Shown: positions 7,326 through 15,531 of the stretch, piece after piece
Layout: each line of letters starts with the position of its first letter
How positions within the stretch are numbered: the stretch's first letter is position 1
Source of the DNA: Eubacteriales bacterium
GTDB taxonomy: Bacteria > Bacillota > Clostridia > Oscillospirales > Butyricicoccaceae
Assembly (NCBI GenBank): GCA_030524205.1
Contig: JAUNGZ010000004.1
Span: 59,953-123,952 of the forward strand
Direction: 5' to 3'
Length of the DNA stretch: 64,000 nucleotides
Program-made: the position numbers and the translations under genes
The notes under the pieces: model-generated
Told to the model about the DNA's origin: nothing
The model's database searches: none
The model's input: the letters and a program-made list of their open reading frames with translations, nothing else

Positions 7326-9119
7326 TTAAACGAAATCGTCTGCGCTGTCCAAATCGTCATAATTGAGAATGTCAGCGTCCTCGTCCGAGGCATCCACCTC
7401 ATACACCGTGTACTCGTCCTCCGGCTTTAGTCTCAATCGCCGGGTGAGCAGGCGTTCCAAGTGGAAGGCGTTTCGTTTGCCATCATATTCCGCTGTGTAG
7501 CGGTAGTTGGGGTGCTGTTTTAGGTCATACTTCGGGGAGAAAAACGGCGGAAGTCCCCGAAGCTGTAACAGGCACTTGTTGCCGGGCATGGTGGTGATCT
7601 CGCTTGTGGTAAGGAGCTCCCGGCCCAGCCGTTGGGTATTGAGGCCATAGCTTTCCGACTGGCCCCGGGTGCGGCTGTCCGTCTGCATGGAGATGGTGGC
7701 CTTTCCCAGCCAGTTTTCCGATATGTCCTTTAGGGTGGAGGCTTCCCGTCCTCCAAGAAATACAATGCTGTCCATGTTTCCCATGATGGTTTCCGCATTG
7801 TCTTTATACAGGGCCTTGCATTGGCTCATGGCCTGATAAAATAAAGTCAGGCTTATTTCTCTTGACCGGATAACGGCAATCAGCTTTTCCAGCCCCGGCA
7901 CCTGCCCGGTGTTGGCGGCCTCGTCCCAGAGTACCCGCACATGATGGGGCAGGCGGCCCCCGTATTTGTTGTCCGCCCGCTCACAGAGCATATTGAACAT
8001 GGTGGACATAGCCAGCGCCACAAGGAAGTTGTAGGTTGAATTGGTGTCCGAAATCAGGAAGAACAGAGCCGTTTTCTCGTCCCCCAGCTTGTCAAGCTCC
8101 AACTCGTCATAGCTCATGATCTCCCGGAGCTCCGCAATGTCAAAGGGAGCAAGGCGGGCTCCACAGCTAATCAAAATCGACTTGGCCGTTTTGCCGCTGG
8201 CTAACTTGTACTTGGCGTACTGGCGCACAGCGAAGTGCTGGGGGCTTCTCTTGGCAAGGCCGTCAAACATATAGTCCACGGCGTTTTTGAAGCTCTCGTC
8301 ATCCTCCCGGACTTCCATGCTGTTTATCATTTCCACCAGCGTATTCATGTTCCGTTCTTCCTCCGGCCCCTCAAAGACGATATAGGCCACAAGGGCGCAG
8401 TACAAAAGCGTTTCGGCCTTCGTCCAGAACTCGTCCCCCTCCTTGCCGTCCCCTTTGGTGTTGGCGATCAGGGCATTGACGAACTTGAGCACATCGCTTT
8501 CCGTCCGCAGGTAGGCCATCGGGTTGTAGTGCATGGATTTTGTAAAATCTATGCTGTTGAACACCTTGAGCTTGTACCCCTGTTTTTGCAGGAAGTATCC
8601 GCATTGGGAAAGGGTGCCGCCCTTGGGGTCTACCACCACATAGGACGAATGGGCTTGAAGAAGCTGAGGGGTAAGCCAGAACCGGGTCTTGCCCGAGCCG
8701 GACGAACCGATGACACAGGCGTTTAGGTTTCTGGCGTTAGCGGGTATCTTGGGCCGGGTGTTCATCGTGAGAAATTCTGTCCCGGTCAGGATGACATTGT
8801 TTTGAAACTTCGGGTCTACAAAGGGTTTTATGTCTTTCTCATTTCCCCATCGGGCAGAGCCGTACTCCATATCCCGGCGGAACTTCCGGGACTTCTTGAT
8901 TTTGGACTGCACCACAAAGTACAGGATAACGGCCCCGGCCACGCCTACGGCAAGGTCTAAAAGCCCCAGCCCCGGCGCATAGCTTTGAAATACAGGGCCG
9001 ATGGTCTTTACCATGCCGAACAGCTTTTCCCCGAGGTTGCCGCCCGCCGCCATGCGGTAGGCTGTGCCGCACTTGGAGAAAAACCAGAAGGCTATGAGAT
9101 AGGGGAAATAAGGGAGCAC
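7326..9119 (-). CDS. VirD4/TraG-like coupling ATPase
   Basis: 597 residues or slightly more. Two N-terminal membrane helices are followed by a TraG/TraD ATPase core. Walker A is GSSGSGKTRFWLTP and Walker B is VRVLWDEAANTG. The protein links the relaxosome to the secretion channel. Residues up to about 550 follow the family; the tail is acidic (DASDEDADILNYDD). The GTG at 9119 has no ribosome-binding site at the proper distance. A GGAGG at 9148-9152 points to a start slightly upstream, but the in-frame codons there are ACG, GTA and AGC, so the true start is unclear. The gene follows PcfB by about 20 nt. Confidence 0.93.
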   Translation of the reverse strand: MLPYFPYLIAFWFFSKCGTAYRMAAGGNLGEKLFGMVKTIGPVFQSYAPGLGLLDLAVGVAGAVILYFVVQSKIKKSRKFRRDMEYGSARWGNEKDIKPFVDPKFQNNVILTGTEFLTMNTRPKIPANARNLNACVIGSSGSGKTRFWLTPQLLQAHSSYVVVDPKGGTLSQCGYFLQKQGYKLKVFNSIDFTKSMHYNPMAYLRTESDVLKFVNALIANTKGDGKEGDEFWTKAETLLYCALVAYIVFEGPEEERNMNTLVEMINSMEVREDDESFKNAVDYMFDGLAKRSPQHFAVRQYAKYKLASGKTAKSILISCGARLAPFDIAELREIMSYDELELDKLGDEKTALFFLISDTNSTYNFLVALAMSTMFNMLCERADNKYGGRLPHHVRVLWDEAANTGQVPGLEKLIAVIRSREISLTLFYQAMSQCKALYKDNAETIMGNMDSIVFLGGREASTLKDISENWLGKATISMQTDSRTRGQSESYGLNTQRLGRELLTTSEITTMPGNKCLLQLRGLPPFFSPKYDLKQHPNYRYTAEYDGKRNAFHLERLLTRRLRLKPEDEYTVYEVDASDEDADILNYDDLDSADDFV

Positions 9120-9139
9120 ATATTTTTTGATCTTACTGC

Positions 9140-9610
9140 TTACCGTTCCTCCTTCACCGCCTCTCTGGCCCGTTCCTTGAACTTGGGCCTTTCCCTGATC
9201 TGTTCTGCCAGCTTGCGGAGCTGACCGAGGATAGATACCTTGTCCTTGCTCCGGCCCATGACCTTTTCGGAATACTTGGAAAAGGCCGCCGTGATAGCGT
9301 CTGCCTGATCTGCTTTGAAGAACAGCAGATAGTGGCCGGGGCTGGTCTTGTGGAAAGCGTAGTCCACATGGAACTCCTTGGCGATACGGTCAAAGTCCTT
9401 GGGTGCGCCTACCAGCGTCAGGGCATTTTTGCCGCCGTAGTGGTTCATCAGCTTTTTCACGCTCTGTCTGCCGTGGGGACGCTTGGCGGCTTCATGGTGC
9501 TTCTTGATTTTGGCAAGGGCCTTTGTGCAGGCCAAGGCCAGAGCCCGGCCCGACAGCTTGGCCGCTTTGACAGATATGGCAACTGTCCGTTCTTCTACAT
9601 ACTCCTGCAT
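9140..9610 (-). CDS. PcfB family conjugation protein (DUF3801)
   Basis: 156 residues, basic and soluble. The ATG is preceded by AAAGGAGGCAGT. The VKAAKLSGRALALACTKALAKI opening helix and the central ALTLVGAPKDFDRIAKEF block are typical of PcfB. In pCF10, PcfB is an accessory protein working with the relaxase and coupling protein PcfC, and this gene likewise lies directly upstream of the VirD4 homologue. The tail is Lys/Arg-rich and may bind DNA. Confidence 0.88.
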   Translation of the reverse strand: MQEYVEERTVAISVKAAKLSGRALALACTKALAKIKKHHEAAKRPHGRQSVKKLMNHYGGKNALTLVGAPKDFDRIAKEFHVDYAFHKTSPGHYLLFFKADQADAITAAFSKYSEKVMGRSKDKVSILGQLRKLAEQIRERPKFKERAREAVKEER

Positions 9611-9680
9611 ACTGCCTCCTTTCTTCCGGGCGGGTTAGGGGAAACAGGAGGCTCCCGGCCAGCCCCCTGTCTGGAAGTAC

Positions 9681-9701
9681 CTCGGGCCAACTTGGCCCGA
9701 A
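9681..9701. repeat. 21-bp dispersed palindrome, copy 7
   Basis: One mismatch at the outer arm (CTCGGG). It lies 2 nt past the ArdA stop codon. Confidence 0.88.
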
Positions 9702-9703
9702 GC

Positions 9704-10420
9704 CTACCGTTCCTCATGGGAAGACCCCACCTTATCCTTGTGGGGAGCTGGCGGGGCCTCTTTGAACTGTTTGATGGTTTCCAAAATAGAGCGGGTTTCC
9801 TCCTTCTCGTTCCGGGTGTGGACATTGGAAATGCGGTATTCCTCGGGAATATCGTCCAGCCCGGAATAATGCTCAATAAACCGACTTTGATTGTTGAACA
9901 CATAGCCGCCGGGGGCAAAGTGGCCGCCCTCGTTGATACGCATATCCCGGCCATAGCCTTCGTAGTCAAGATAATCAACCAAGTGTTCCGGCACCTGTAT
10001 GGCTTCAAAGTCCAGCAGATACATACGGCCTAATTCTTCATCGGAACTGATACCGCCATATAGCTCATAGCAGTCAAGGTTCTGGGTCAGGTTGATTAGG
10101 TCTTTGACACTGTTTGTATACTCCCCGGTGTCCATGGCCGCCTCCAGCTTTTCCAGCTCGTCCGGGGTCAATTCTTCCAGAAGGTGCGCCAGATAGTTGA
10201 GCTCGTCAAGGCTTTCATACTCCCCAAGATAGTCATACAGGCCCAGCACATCGCTCTCATAGTTGGTTATGAAGTATTCCTGATACCGTTTTCCGTCTAT
10301 GCCAATCCGGGGAAAGAGGGCCTGCACTTCCACTACCGTGGTAGGGAATTTCAGGTATTCCCCGACTTCAACCCCATGCTCCGGGTACATCCCCAGATTG
10401 GTCACAAAGGCTTCAAACAT
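9704..10420 (-). CDS. ardA: Antirestriction protein ArdA
   Basis: 238 residues and very acidic, as expected of a DNA mimic that blocks type I restriction enzymes when the element enters a new host. The three-domain ArdA pattern is visible: an N-terminal beta domain to about residue 60, a helical middle with LNYLAHLLEELTPDELEKLEAA, and a C-terminal part with FEAIQVPEHLVDYLDYEGYGRD and GYVFNNQSRFIEHY. A Lys/Glu-rich extension of about 40 residues follows. The ATG lies inside the end of the upstream gene (8-nt overlap) and has no strong ribosome-binding site of its own, so translation is probably coupled. Confidence 0.92.
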   Translation of the reverse strand: MFEAFVTNLGMYPEHGVEVGEYLKFPTTVVEVQALFPRIGIDGKRYQEYFITNYESDVLGLYDYLGEYESLDELNYLAHLLEELTPDELEKLEAAMDTGEYTNSVKDLINLTQNLDCYELYGGISSDEELGRMYLLDFEAIQVPEHLVDYLDYEGYGRDMRINEGGHFAPGGYVFNNQSRFIEHYSGLDDIPEEYRISNVHTRNEKEETRSILETIKQFKEAPPAPHKDKVGSSHEER

Positions 10421-10760
10421 CGTTCCGGCCCTGCTGGTTGACGGTCAGGATACCATCCAGCGTAGTTGCTGTGATGTTCAGCCGCTTGGCAACGGCAATA
10501 TCATTCTTCACATCCTCGTCCACCTCGCCGCCGCAGACAACAAGCACATGGGAGCGGCGCAGAAGGTCACGGCGCATATCAATCCCGTCCTTGTGTTCGC
10601 TGGGGATAGCGTCATTGAGAAACAGCGGCAGGTAAAGCAGGGGGCAGATAGGAGAAAAGCCCGCTTCGTATGCCATCCGGCAGTAGCGGGCCCCAATCTC
10701 CATATCCGTTTCATAGTCGCCGCACCATGCGGCGGTAATGTATGCCAAAGGTCGTTTCAA
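10413..10760 (-). CDS. DUF4406/DUF7768-like nucleoside deoxyribosyltransferase-fold protein
   Basis: 115 residues from a TTG start with GGAGG upstream. It opens RPLAYITAAWCGD and continues with an alternating beta/alpha pattern ending SHVLVVCGGEVDEDVKNDIAVAKRLNI. This is the small Rossmann-like fold of the 2-deoxyribosyltransferase/DUF4406 group seen on phages and ICEs. The biochemical role is unknown; base or nucleotide salvage is one possibility. It is the first gene after the long inverted repeat at 10.85-11.01 kb and overlaps ardA. Confidence 0.75.
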   Translation of the reverse strand: MKRPLAYITAAWCGDYETDMEIGARYCRMAYEAGFSPICPLLYLPLFLNDAIPSEHKDGIDMRRDLLRRSHVLVVCGGEVDEDVKNDIAVAKRLNITATTLDGILTVNQQGRNDV

Positions 10761-10846
10761 GGTTTTGTCCCTCCGTTTCTACTTATTAAATAAGGTTGCG
10801 CCGGATACGCCCAACCCCTCCGCCCCTTCCCGTGGGAAGGGGGACG

Positions 10847-11008
10847 GCTCAAAGGAATATATATCCCCGTCGCTTGCCGCCTCAAAGCATAACCGGGAGA
10901 AATCCGTCAAGGGTGCTTCGCACCGCAAAGCGGCTGTGCCCTTGACAGATTTTCCCGGCTATGCTACCTGAAAACCCGGCGACGGGGAATAATTTATATC
11001 CTTTGAGC
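10847..11008. repeat. 162-bp long imperfect inverted repeat between parB and the transfer operon
   Basis: Nested arms pair over the whole segment. The outer arms are GCTCAAAGGA / TCCTTTGAGC, then CCCCGTCGC / GCGACGGGG. The next pair is AGCATAACCGGG / CCCGGCTATGCT, followed by CCGTCAAGGG / CCCTTGACAG, and the centre is at about 10,927. No gene is present in the 308-nt gap. A further short hairpin (TGCGGGGCAGAGCCCCGCA) lies at about 11,016-11,034. The repeat may be a structured leader RNA, an origin, or a small inserted element. Confidence 0.8.
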
Positions 11009-11040
11009 TTCGGGGTGCGGGGCAGAGCCCCGCATATCCC

Positions 11041-11061
11041 CTCGGGCCAACTTGTCCCGAA
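11041..11061. repeat. 21-bp dispersed palindrome, copy 8
   Basis: Same two changes as copy 6 (CTCGGG and TTGTCCCGAA). It lies 7 nt past the parB stop codon. Confidence 0.85.
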
Positions 11062-11068
11062 GTGGGCG

Positions 11069-12574
11069 TTACTTCTCCGCCTCGGGAGACTTCTTTTCCG
11101 GCTTGGCAACTTCCTTCTGCTGGCCCTTCCAGTCATCCAGCAGCTTGATGATCTGGTCTTTCATTTCCCTCGGGGTGGTTTCCTTCCCAAAATATTTACC
11201 CAGTTCCGCACCTGTCAAAATCACTTTGTCTACCTCCTTCTTATCCTCCATCATAATGCCGTCGATTACATCCCCATTCAGCACACCCTTCTGGTCAAGC
11301 TCCCTCATGCGCTGGGCCTGAGAAAGAGAAGGGGCTGACTGCTGGCCCTCAATGGCAACGGCGATATACCGCTGGTTCTTGGGCTTGATATAGGCAAGCT
11401 CCACCGCCGGGGTAAACTTAATCTGCCCGGCATCCATCATTTTCTGCAAGTCAGGTACAAGGTCATTGAGCTTGATATACCGCTGTACCTGTTTGACAGT
11501 CATCTTGTTACGCTCGGCCACCACCTCATTGGAACGCCGCCCGGCGTCCTTCGGGTCAAGTTGGCCCGAAGTGGCCTCTTTGGCCCCTTGGTGCTTGATG
11601 GCCTCCAACTGCATTTTCAGGGCTTTGGCCCGCTCACTCGGCAGAATGTTTTCCCGCTGGTTGGTGTTGTCCTCCACCATCTGCGTGATGGCCTGTTCAT
11701 CCGTCAGGTTGCGGACGATACAGGGCATATCCGTGAAGCCCGCAAGCTCGCTGGCCTTCTGGCGGCGGTGGCCCGACACGATCTCATAGCCGCCGTCCTC
11801 ACGGGGGCGGACAATGGCGGGCTGGGTCACGCCCTTATCCCGGACACTGGAAACCATCGCTTTCATTTCCTCGTCATTGCGGACTTGGAAGGGGTGGTTT
11901 TTGAAGGCGTGGAGGTCAGAAAGTTTCAGATAGACAATCTGTTCGTCCTTGGCTGGGCGGGGAGCCTCCGAAGGAGCCGGGGGCGTTTCCGGCTGGACAG
12001 GGACTTTTACCTCCGGCGTACCCTTGGCAGGTTTGGGAGCCTTGGGAGCTTTTTCAGCCTTCTTGGCCGGGGCTGGCTTCTGTGCCGCCTTCTCCTTTTT
12101 GCCGGGAGCCTCCTTCTGTGGGGGAGCGGCGGCCTTGTCCTTGTCAGCCTTGGGCGGGCGGCCCCTTCGCTTCGGGGGCTGTTCCTGCTCCTTGGGCTTT
12201 TCCTGTTTTTGCCCGCCCTCCTTGGCGGGTGCGGCCTTCTCCGCCGTTTTCGTTTTCTCCTTCGGCTTCTCCGGGGCCTTTTCCTCCTGTTTAGCGGCGG
12301 CTTTTTCAGCGGCCTTTTTCTCGGCCATGATCTCGGAGAAGTTAAAGACGGACACGCTGGCGGCTTTCTGCTCTCCGGGAATGTCAGCCGCTTTGTCCGG
12401 CTGTGCCGGGGCGGCCTGTTCGGGAGCCTTGCCCTTGTCTGGGGGAGCATTTTCCGGGGCTGGCTGTTCCTGTTTAGGGGCGGGAGTGCCGCCGCCTGTC
12501 TCGGGCTGGACGGGAGACGGGCCAGCGTCAGGCCCGGGAGCGTCGGTTACAACTTTGTTCTTTTCATCGGCCAT
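11069..12574 (-). CDS. parB: ParB/Spo0J/KorB-like DNA-binding protein with long disordered N-terminus
   Basis: 501 residues from the ATG at 12,574 (MADEKNK), 9 nt after GGAGG. Residues 1-200 are an Ala/Pro/Lys/Glu-rich low-complexity tract. Residues ~205-290 form the ParB N-terminal nuclease-like domain, with the conserved GHRRQKASELAG box. A helix-turn-helix region follows (NEVVAERNKMTVKQVQRYIKL). In KorB/ParB relatives this binds palindromic sites for partition or repression. No ParA is encoded upstream, which is unusual. The gene carries palindrome copy 9 in frame (SGQLDPK near residue 335), and eight more copies lie downstream, so they are candidate binding sites. Confidence 0.9.
   Translation of the reverse strand: MADEKNKVVTDAPGPDAGPSPVQPETGGGTPAPKQEQPAPENAPPDKGKAPEQAAPAQPDKAADIPGEQKAASVSVFNFSEIMAEKKAAEKAAAKQEEKAPEKPKEKTKTAEKAAPAKEGGQKQEKPKEQEQPPKRRGRPPKADKDKAAAPPQKEAPGKKEKAAQKPAPAKKAEKAPKAPKPAKGTPEVKVPVQPETPPAPSEAPRPAKDEQIVYLKLSDLHAFKNHPFQVRNDEEMKAMVSSVRDKGVTQPAIVRPREDGGYEIVSGHRRQKASELAGFTDMPCIVRNLTDEQAITQMVEDNTNQRENILPSERAKALKMQLEAIKHQGAKEATSGQLDPKDAGRRSNEVVAERNKMTVKQVQRYIKLNDLVPDLQKMMDAGQIKFTPAVELAYIKPKNQRYIAVAIEGQQSAPSLSQAQRMRELDQKGVLNGDVIDGIMMEDKKEVDKVILTGAELGKYFGKETTPREMKDQIIKLLDDWKGQQKEVAKPEKKSPEAEK
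11550..11570. repeat. 21-bp dispersed palindrome, copy 9
   Basis: One change (TTCGGGTCAA) and centre G. It lies inside parB between the nuclease-like domain and the HTH, read in frame as SGQLDPK. Confidence 0.85.
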
Positions 12575-12670
12575 TCGCATTACCTCCTTCTTATTTGATG
12601 GCATGAAAAAAGGGCCTAACCGTTTTTCAGTCAAGCCCCACAAGTAGGGATACCTCCTTTCTTTGCCCAT

Positions 12671-12702
12671 GAAAAAACCGCCCTGTGTCTCGATAGGGCG
12701 GT
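12671..12702 (-). terminator. Rho-independent terminator after the recombinase genes
   Basis: On the minus strand, ACCGCCCT-loop-AGGGCGGT is followed by a run of six T. It separates the recombinase operon from parB. Confidence 0.8.
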
Positions 12703-12737
12703 AAATTCAGTAGGTCGGCAGTCCATTTTTAGTTGTT

Positions 12738-13586
12738 TTATGTAGTATCCCTTTGTACACCGACGCAAACCAAAGCCGGGAATACATTTTCATGCCGAAA
12801 CCTTTCATTCTTTGGAATATAGCGGCTCACCCCATCACGCGTTTCTCGCTGGTGATTATAAAGCACCCCGGTATAGCTCTCGTTAACCAATACATTTTTC
12901 ACGCTGGTGTAGGACCATCGGTATCGTTTCACCTGCGGGTTTTGCCTGCCGTGCCGCTCGTGCTGGAGCTGCGCCGGGGTTTTACAGCCCAACATATCCA
13001 GCCGGCGGGCGATTTCTTTCAGCCCGGTGCTATCCAGAAACAGGCGGTAAATCATACGCACCGTGTTTGCCGCGTCCGTGTCTACCTTTATTTCACCGGT
13101 ATTTTTATCCTTCCAGTAGCCGAAAGGCGGGGTAATGACGATCCCCTCTTTTTGCTTCTGGCGGTAGCCCGCCCGAACCTTTCTGCCGATATCTTTCGCG
13201 TAGAAATCGTTCAGGATTCCACGCACACCGATGGTCAAATCGTCTTTTTCCTGCAAGCTATCGAGGTTCTCGGTAGCGGAAAGCACGCGAACCCTCTTTT
13301 CCCGAAGAAAATCCAGAAAGAGCGCCGTTTGCGTGCGGTGCCGCCCGAGGCGGGAGAAGTCTTTGACGACAACGGCGTCCATGCCGCCATGCAGGACCGC
13401 GGCGGTCAGCTTTTGAATGCCATCGCGCCGAAAGTGCATGCCGCTGGCATTGTCGTCAAAGGATTCACCGACCACAGCAAACCCTTGCCGCGCAGCGTAT
13501 TCCATGCAGCTTTTTCGCTGGTTCTGCAGCGAATTCCGTTCCTTGTCGTCATCGTTCGAAAGCCGGTAATACAGCCACGCTCTCAT
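12738..13586 (-). CDS. Large serine recombinase, C-terminally truncated
   Basis: 282 residues, against 500 or more for intact relatives. The resolvase domain (residues 1-150) is complete: Tyr and Ser in LYYRLSNDD, DDNASGMHF, and SRLGRHRTQTALFLDF. Part of the recombinase domain follows (residues 160-270). The sequence then stops after RHENVFPALV with a short unrelated tail, so the zinc ribbon and coiled coil are missing. It starts 10 nt after the intact recombinase with its own AGGAG and is clearly a paralogue of it. The catalytic domain may still fold, but attachment-site recognition would be impaired. The truncation point is close to the parB module boundary. Confidence 0.85.
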   Translation of the reverse strand: MRAWLYYRLSNDDDKERNSLQNQRKSCMEYAARQGFAVVGESFDDNASGMHFRRDGIQKLTAAVLHGGMDAVVVKDFSRLGRHRTQTALFLDFLREKRVRVLSATENLDSLQEKDDLTIGVRGILNDFYAKDIGRKVRAGYRQKQKEGIVITPPFGYWKDKNTGEIKVDTDAANTVRMIYRLFLDSTGLKEIARRLDMLGCKTPAQLQHERHGRQNPQVKRYRWSYTSVKNVLVNESYTGVLYNHQRETRDGVSRYIPKNERFRHENVFPALVCVGVQRDTT

Positions 13587-13596
13587 GCTGCCGCTC

Positions 13597-15255
13597 CTAT
13601 TCTGCTGAAAATTCTTCCATGATAATTGATTTCAGGCGGTCAAAATCATACTCCAGCGACAGGTCTACATCGACGATTTCACCCTGATCATAATGGTCGA
13701 GGTGGCTGCGGAACGGCGCTTTCAGGCGTATCTCTAAGTTCAATTTTCCGTCCTGCTCGCTGACATAAATCTTTTCCACCAGCAATCGAAGCTGCGCTTC
13801 CGAAATGCTTCCGCTCTCTAAAATTTCATCCATGAGGCGGATATCGCGCTTCATGTCTGCCTGCCGTTTGCGCAGCACTTCTTCCACGCTCTCTAACTCC
13901 GCGATCTGCTTTTTTATGACTGCAATTTCGGCCTCGCGCTTTTCAATCATGCGGTTATACCGTTCCGCGTTGGCCTTATCCCGAATGCGTTCCATCAAAA
14001 TCACCTCCAGCTCCTCCTCAATGGATGATATCCGTGTTGCCAGCTTGCCCGTTTGCTCCCGCGCCATCGTTTGACTTGGGGTCCATCGCGCGATCAGGCA
14101 GTCCAGCGCGTCCCAATTTGCTTGATACATCCGTTTGCAGGCTTTCAGTTCGTCGGTGATCAGCGCGTCAAGCAATCCCTCCTGCACGGTGTGCGCCGAA
14201 CAATGCTCTTTACCATAGCGATGATAGGTATCGCAGCGGTACTCCACCCGCTCTCCGCCTTTCAGCTGGATGCGCTTGCCCACAAGAGTCCTGCCGCAGT
14301 CCCTGCAGCGAAGCAGCCCGCCGTACCGTAAAAGCGCGTGCTTGCTGCCTGCGCGGGCATGGCTGGTCTTTCGTTCCGATAACAGAAGCTGTGCCTGCTC
14401 CCACAATTCTTTGGAGAGTATCGCGGGAAGAAAGCCTTCATGCCGGAACTGTTCCGCCGCGTTAGTCAGCCGGAACGTCTTGTTGATTTTGCTCCGCTCG
14501 CTCTTATGGCAGATCAGGGTGCCCGTGTATATTTCATCGCACAGAATGCGTTTTACCATCGCGGCGTCCCATAAATACTTCTTCCGTATGCCGCTGTGCG
14601 TATTGGGCGGGCGTTTGCGGAGCAGCTCCATTTGCGTTTGGGACGGTGTTTTCCGCCTCTGCCCGTTCAGCGTTTTGGCAATGGATTTGAACCCGTGTCC
14701 GCTCATATAAAGGGAGAATATCAATCGCACGGTCTCCGCCGCTTGCTCCACGATCACGATTTGCCGCGTATTTTTGTCTTTGAAGTAACCGAAGGGCGGG
14801 ATAATTACCATGCCCTCCTTCTGCTTCATCCGCAGCCCCGTACGAACACGGCGGCTGCCATCGCGAGCGTAAAAATCGTTCATAAGCCCCTTGAATCCGA
14901 TGATGAGATCGTCGTTTTCATCGAATGTATCAATGTTTTCGGTAGCGGAAAGCACCCGCACATCGTGCTCGCGTAAGTAGTCGATGAACAGCGCGGTCTG
15001 TGTCCGGTGTCTGCCCAGACGCGATAAATCCTTGACCAGCACCGCGTCGATGCCGCCTGCTTCCACCGCGTCATAGATTTTATCAATGCCCGCGCGGTTG
15101 AAGTGCATTCCGCTGACATTGTCATCGAAGGACTCGCCGACCACTTCATATCCCTGTGCCATGGCGTAATCATAAATGATTTTGCGCTGGTTGGTCAGCG
15201 AGTTCAGCTCCTCGTCTTCATCGCGGGACAGACGGTAGTAAAGCCAAATTTTCAA
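13597..15255 (-). CDS. Large serine recombinase (site-specific integrase/excisionase)
   Basis: 552 residues from a TTG start 8 nt after GGAGG (LKIWLYYRLSRDEDEE). The N-terminal resolvase domain has the catalytic Ser in LYYRLS and the SRLGRHRTQTALFIDYL motif. The recombinase domain covers about 165-275. A zinc ribbon (CRDCGRTLVGK, then CDTYHRYGKEHC) spans about 350-395. A coiled coil (EEELEVILMERIRDKANAERY onward) covers about 425-490. This is the complete TndX/TnpX-type layout. It would catalyse integration or excision of the element, probably together with the accessory genes upstream. It forms an operon with the truncated copy downstream. Confidence 0.95.
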   Translation of the reverse strand: MKIWLYYRLSRDEDEELNSLTNQRKIIYDYAMAQGYEVVGESFDDNVSGMHFNRAGIDKIYDAVEAGGIDAVLVKDLSRLGRHRTQTALFIDYLREHDVRVLSATENIDTFDENDDLIIGFKGLMNDFYARDGSRRVRTGLRMKQKEGMVIIPPFGYFKDKNTRQIVIVEQAAETVRLIFSLYMSGHGFKSIAKTLNGQRRKTPSQTQMELLRKRPPNTHSGIRKKYLWDAAMVKRILCDEIYTGTLICHKSERSKINKTFRLTNAAEQFRHEGFLPAILSKELWEQAQLLLSERKTSHARAGSKHALLRYGGLLRCRDCGRTLVGKRIQLKGGERVEYRCDTYHRYGKEHCSAHTVQEGLLDALITDELKACKRMYQANWDALDCLIARWTPSQTMAREQTGKLATRISSIEEELEVILMERIRDKANAERYNRMIEKREAEIAVIKKQIAELESVEEVLRKRQADMKRDIRLMDEILESGSISEAQLRLLVEKIYVSEQDGKLNLEIRLKAPFRSHLDHYDQGEIVDVDLSLEYDFDRLKSIIMEEFSAE

Positions 15256-15337
15256 GCGCTTACCTCCTTGCGGCATGGCGTGCCGTTTATCACGACACAC
15301 CATACCACACTTGCTTTTCAATAGCTATCAGAACGAA

Positions 15338-15514
15338 TCAAACCGACTTGAATTCTACGTTATCCACAATCTTTTGCGCCAACTGTGTATAGGGTTGGTC
15401 GACCGAAAGATAATTATGGAGCATCATTTTGAGGAAACGATCGAACTCTTGATCCGTTCCGACATAAGAAAACATAACGGTACGGAGACGATCCTTGTCT
15501 TTCTTTTTGGGCAT
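15338..15514 (-). CDS. Small protein ahead of the recombinase
   Basis: 58 residues (MPKKKDKDRLRTVMFSYVG onward), with AGGAGG 4 nt before the ATG. It opens with a Lys-rich basic patch. The rest is a helical region (DQEFDRFLKMMLHNYLSV) and a short tail. It lies between the 128-residue protein and the recombinase in the same direction and is tightly spaced, so it is probably an accessory of the recombinase unit. I do not recognise a named family. Size and position resemble the small proteins that accompany large serine recombinases in transposons such as Tn4451, but I see no clear sequence match. Confidence 0.7.
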   Translation of the reverse strand: MPKKKDKDRLRTVMFSYVGTDQEFDRFLKMMLHNYLSVDQPYTQLAQKIVDNVEFKSV

Positions 15515-15531
15515 ATGGCCTCCTGTTATTT

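Noticed and set aside
281-11570. The 21-bp palindromes as transcription terminators
   Set aside because: No copy has a T-run, and three lie inside coding regions.
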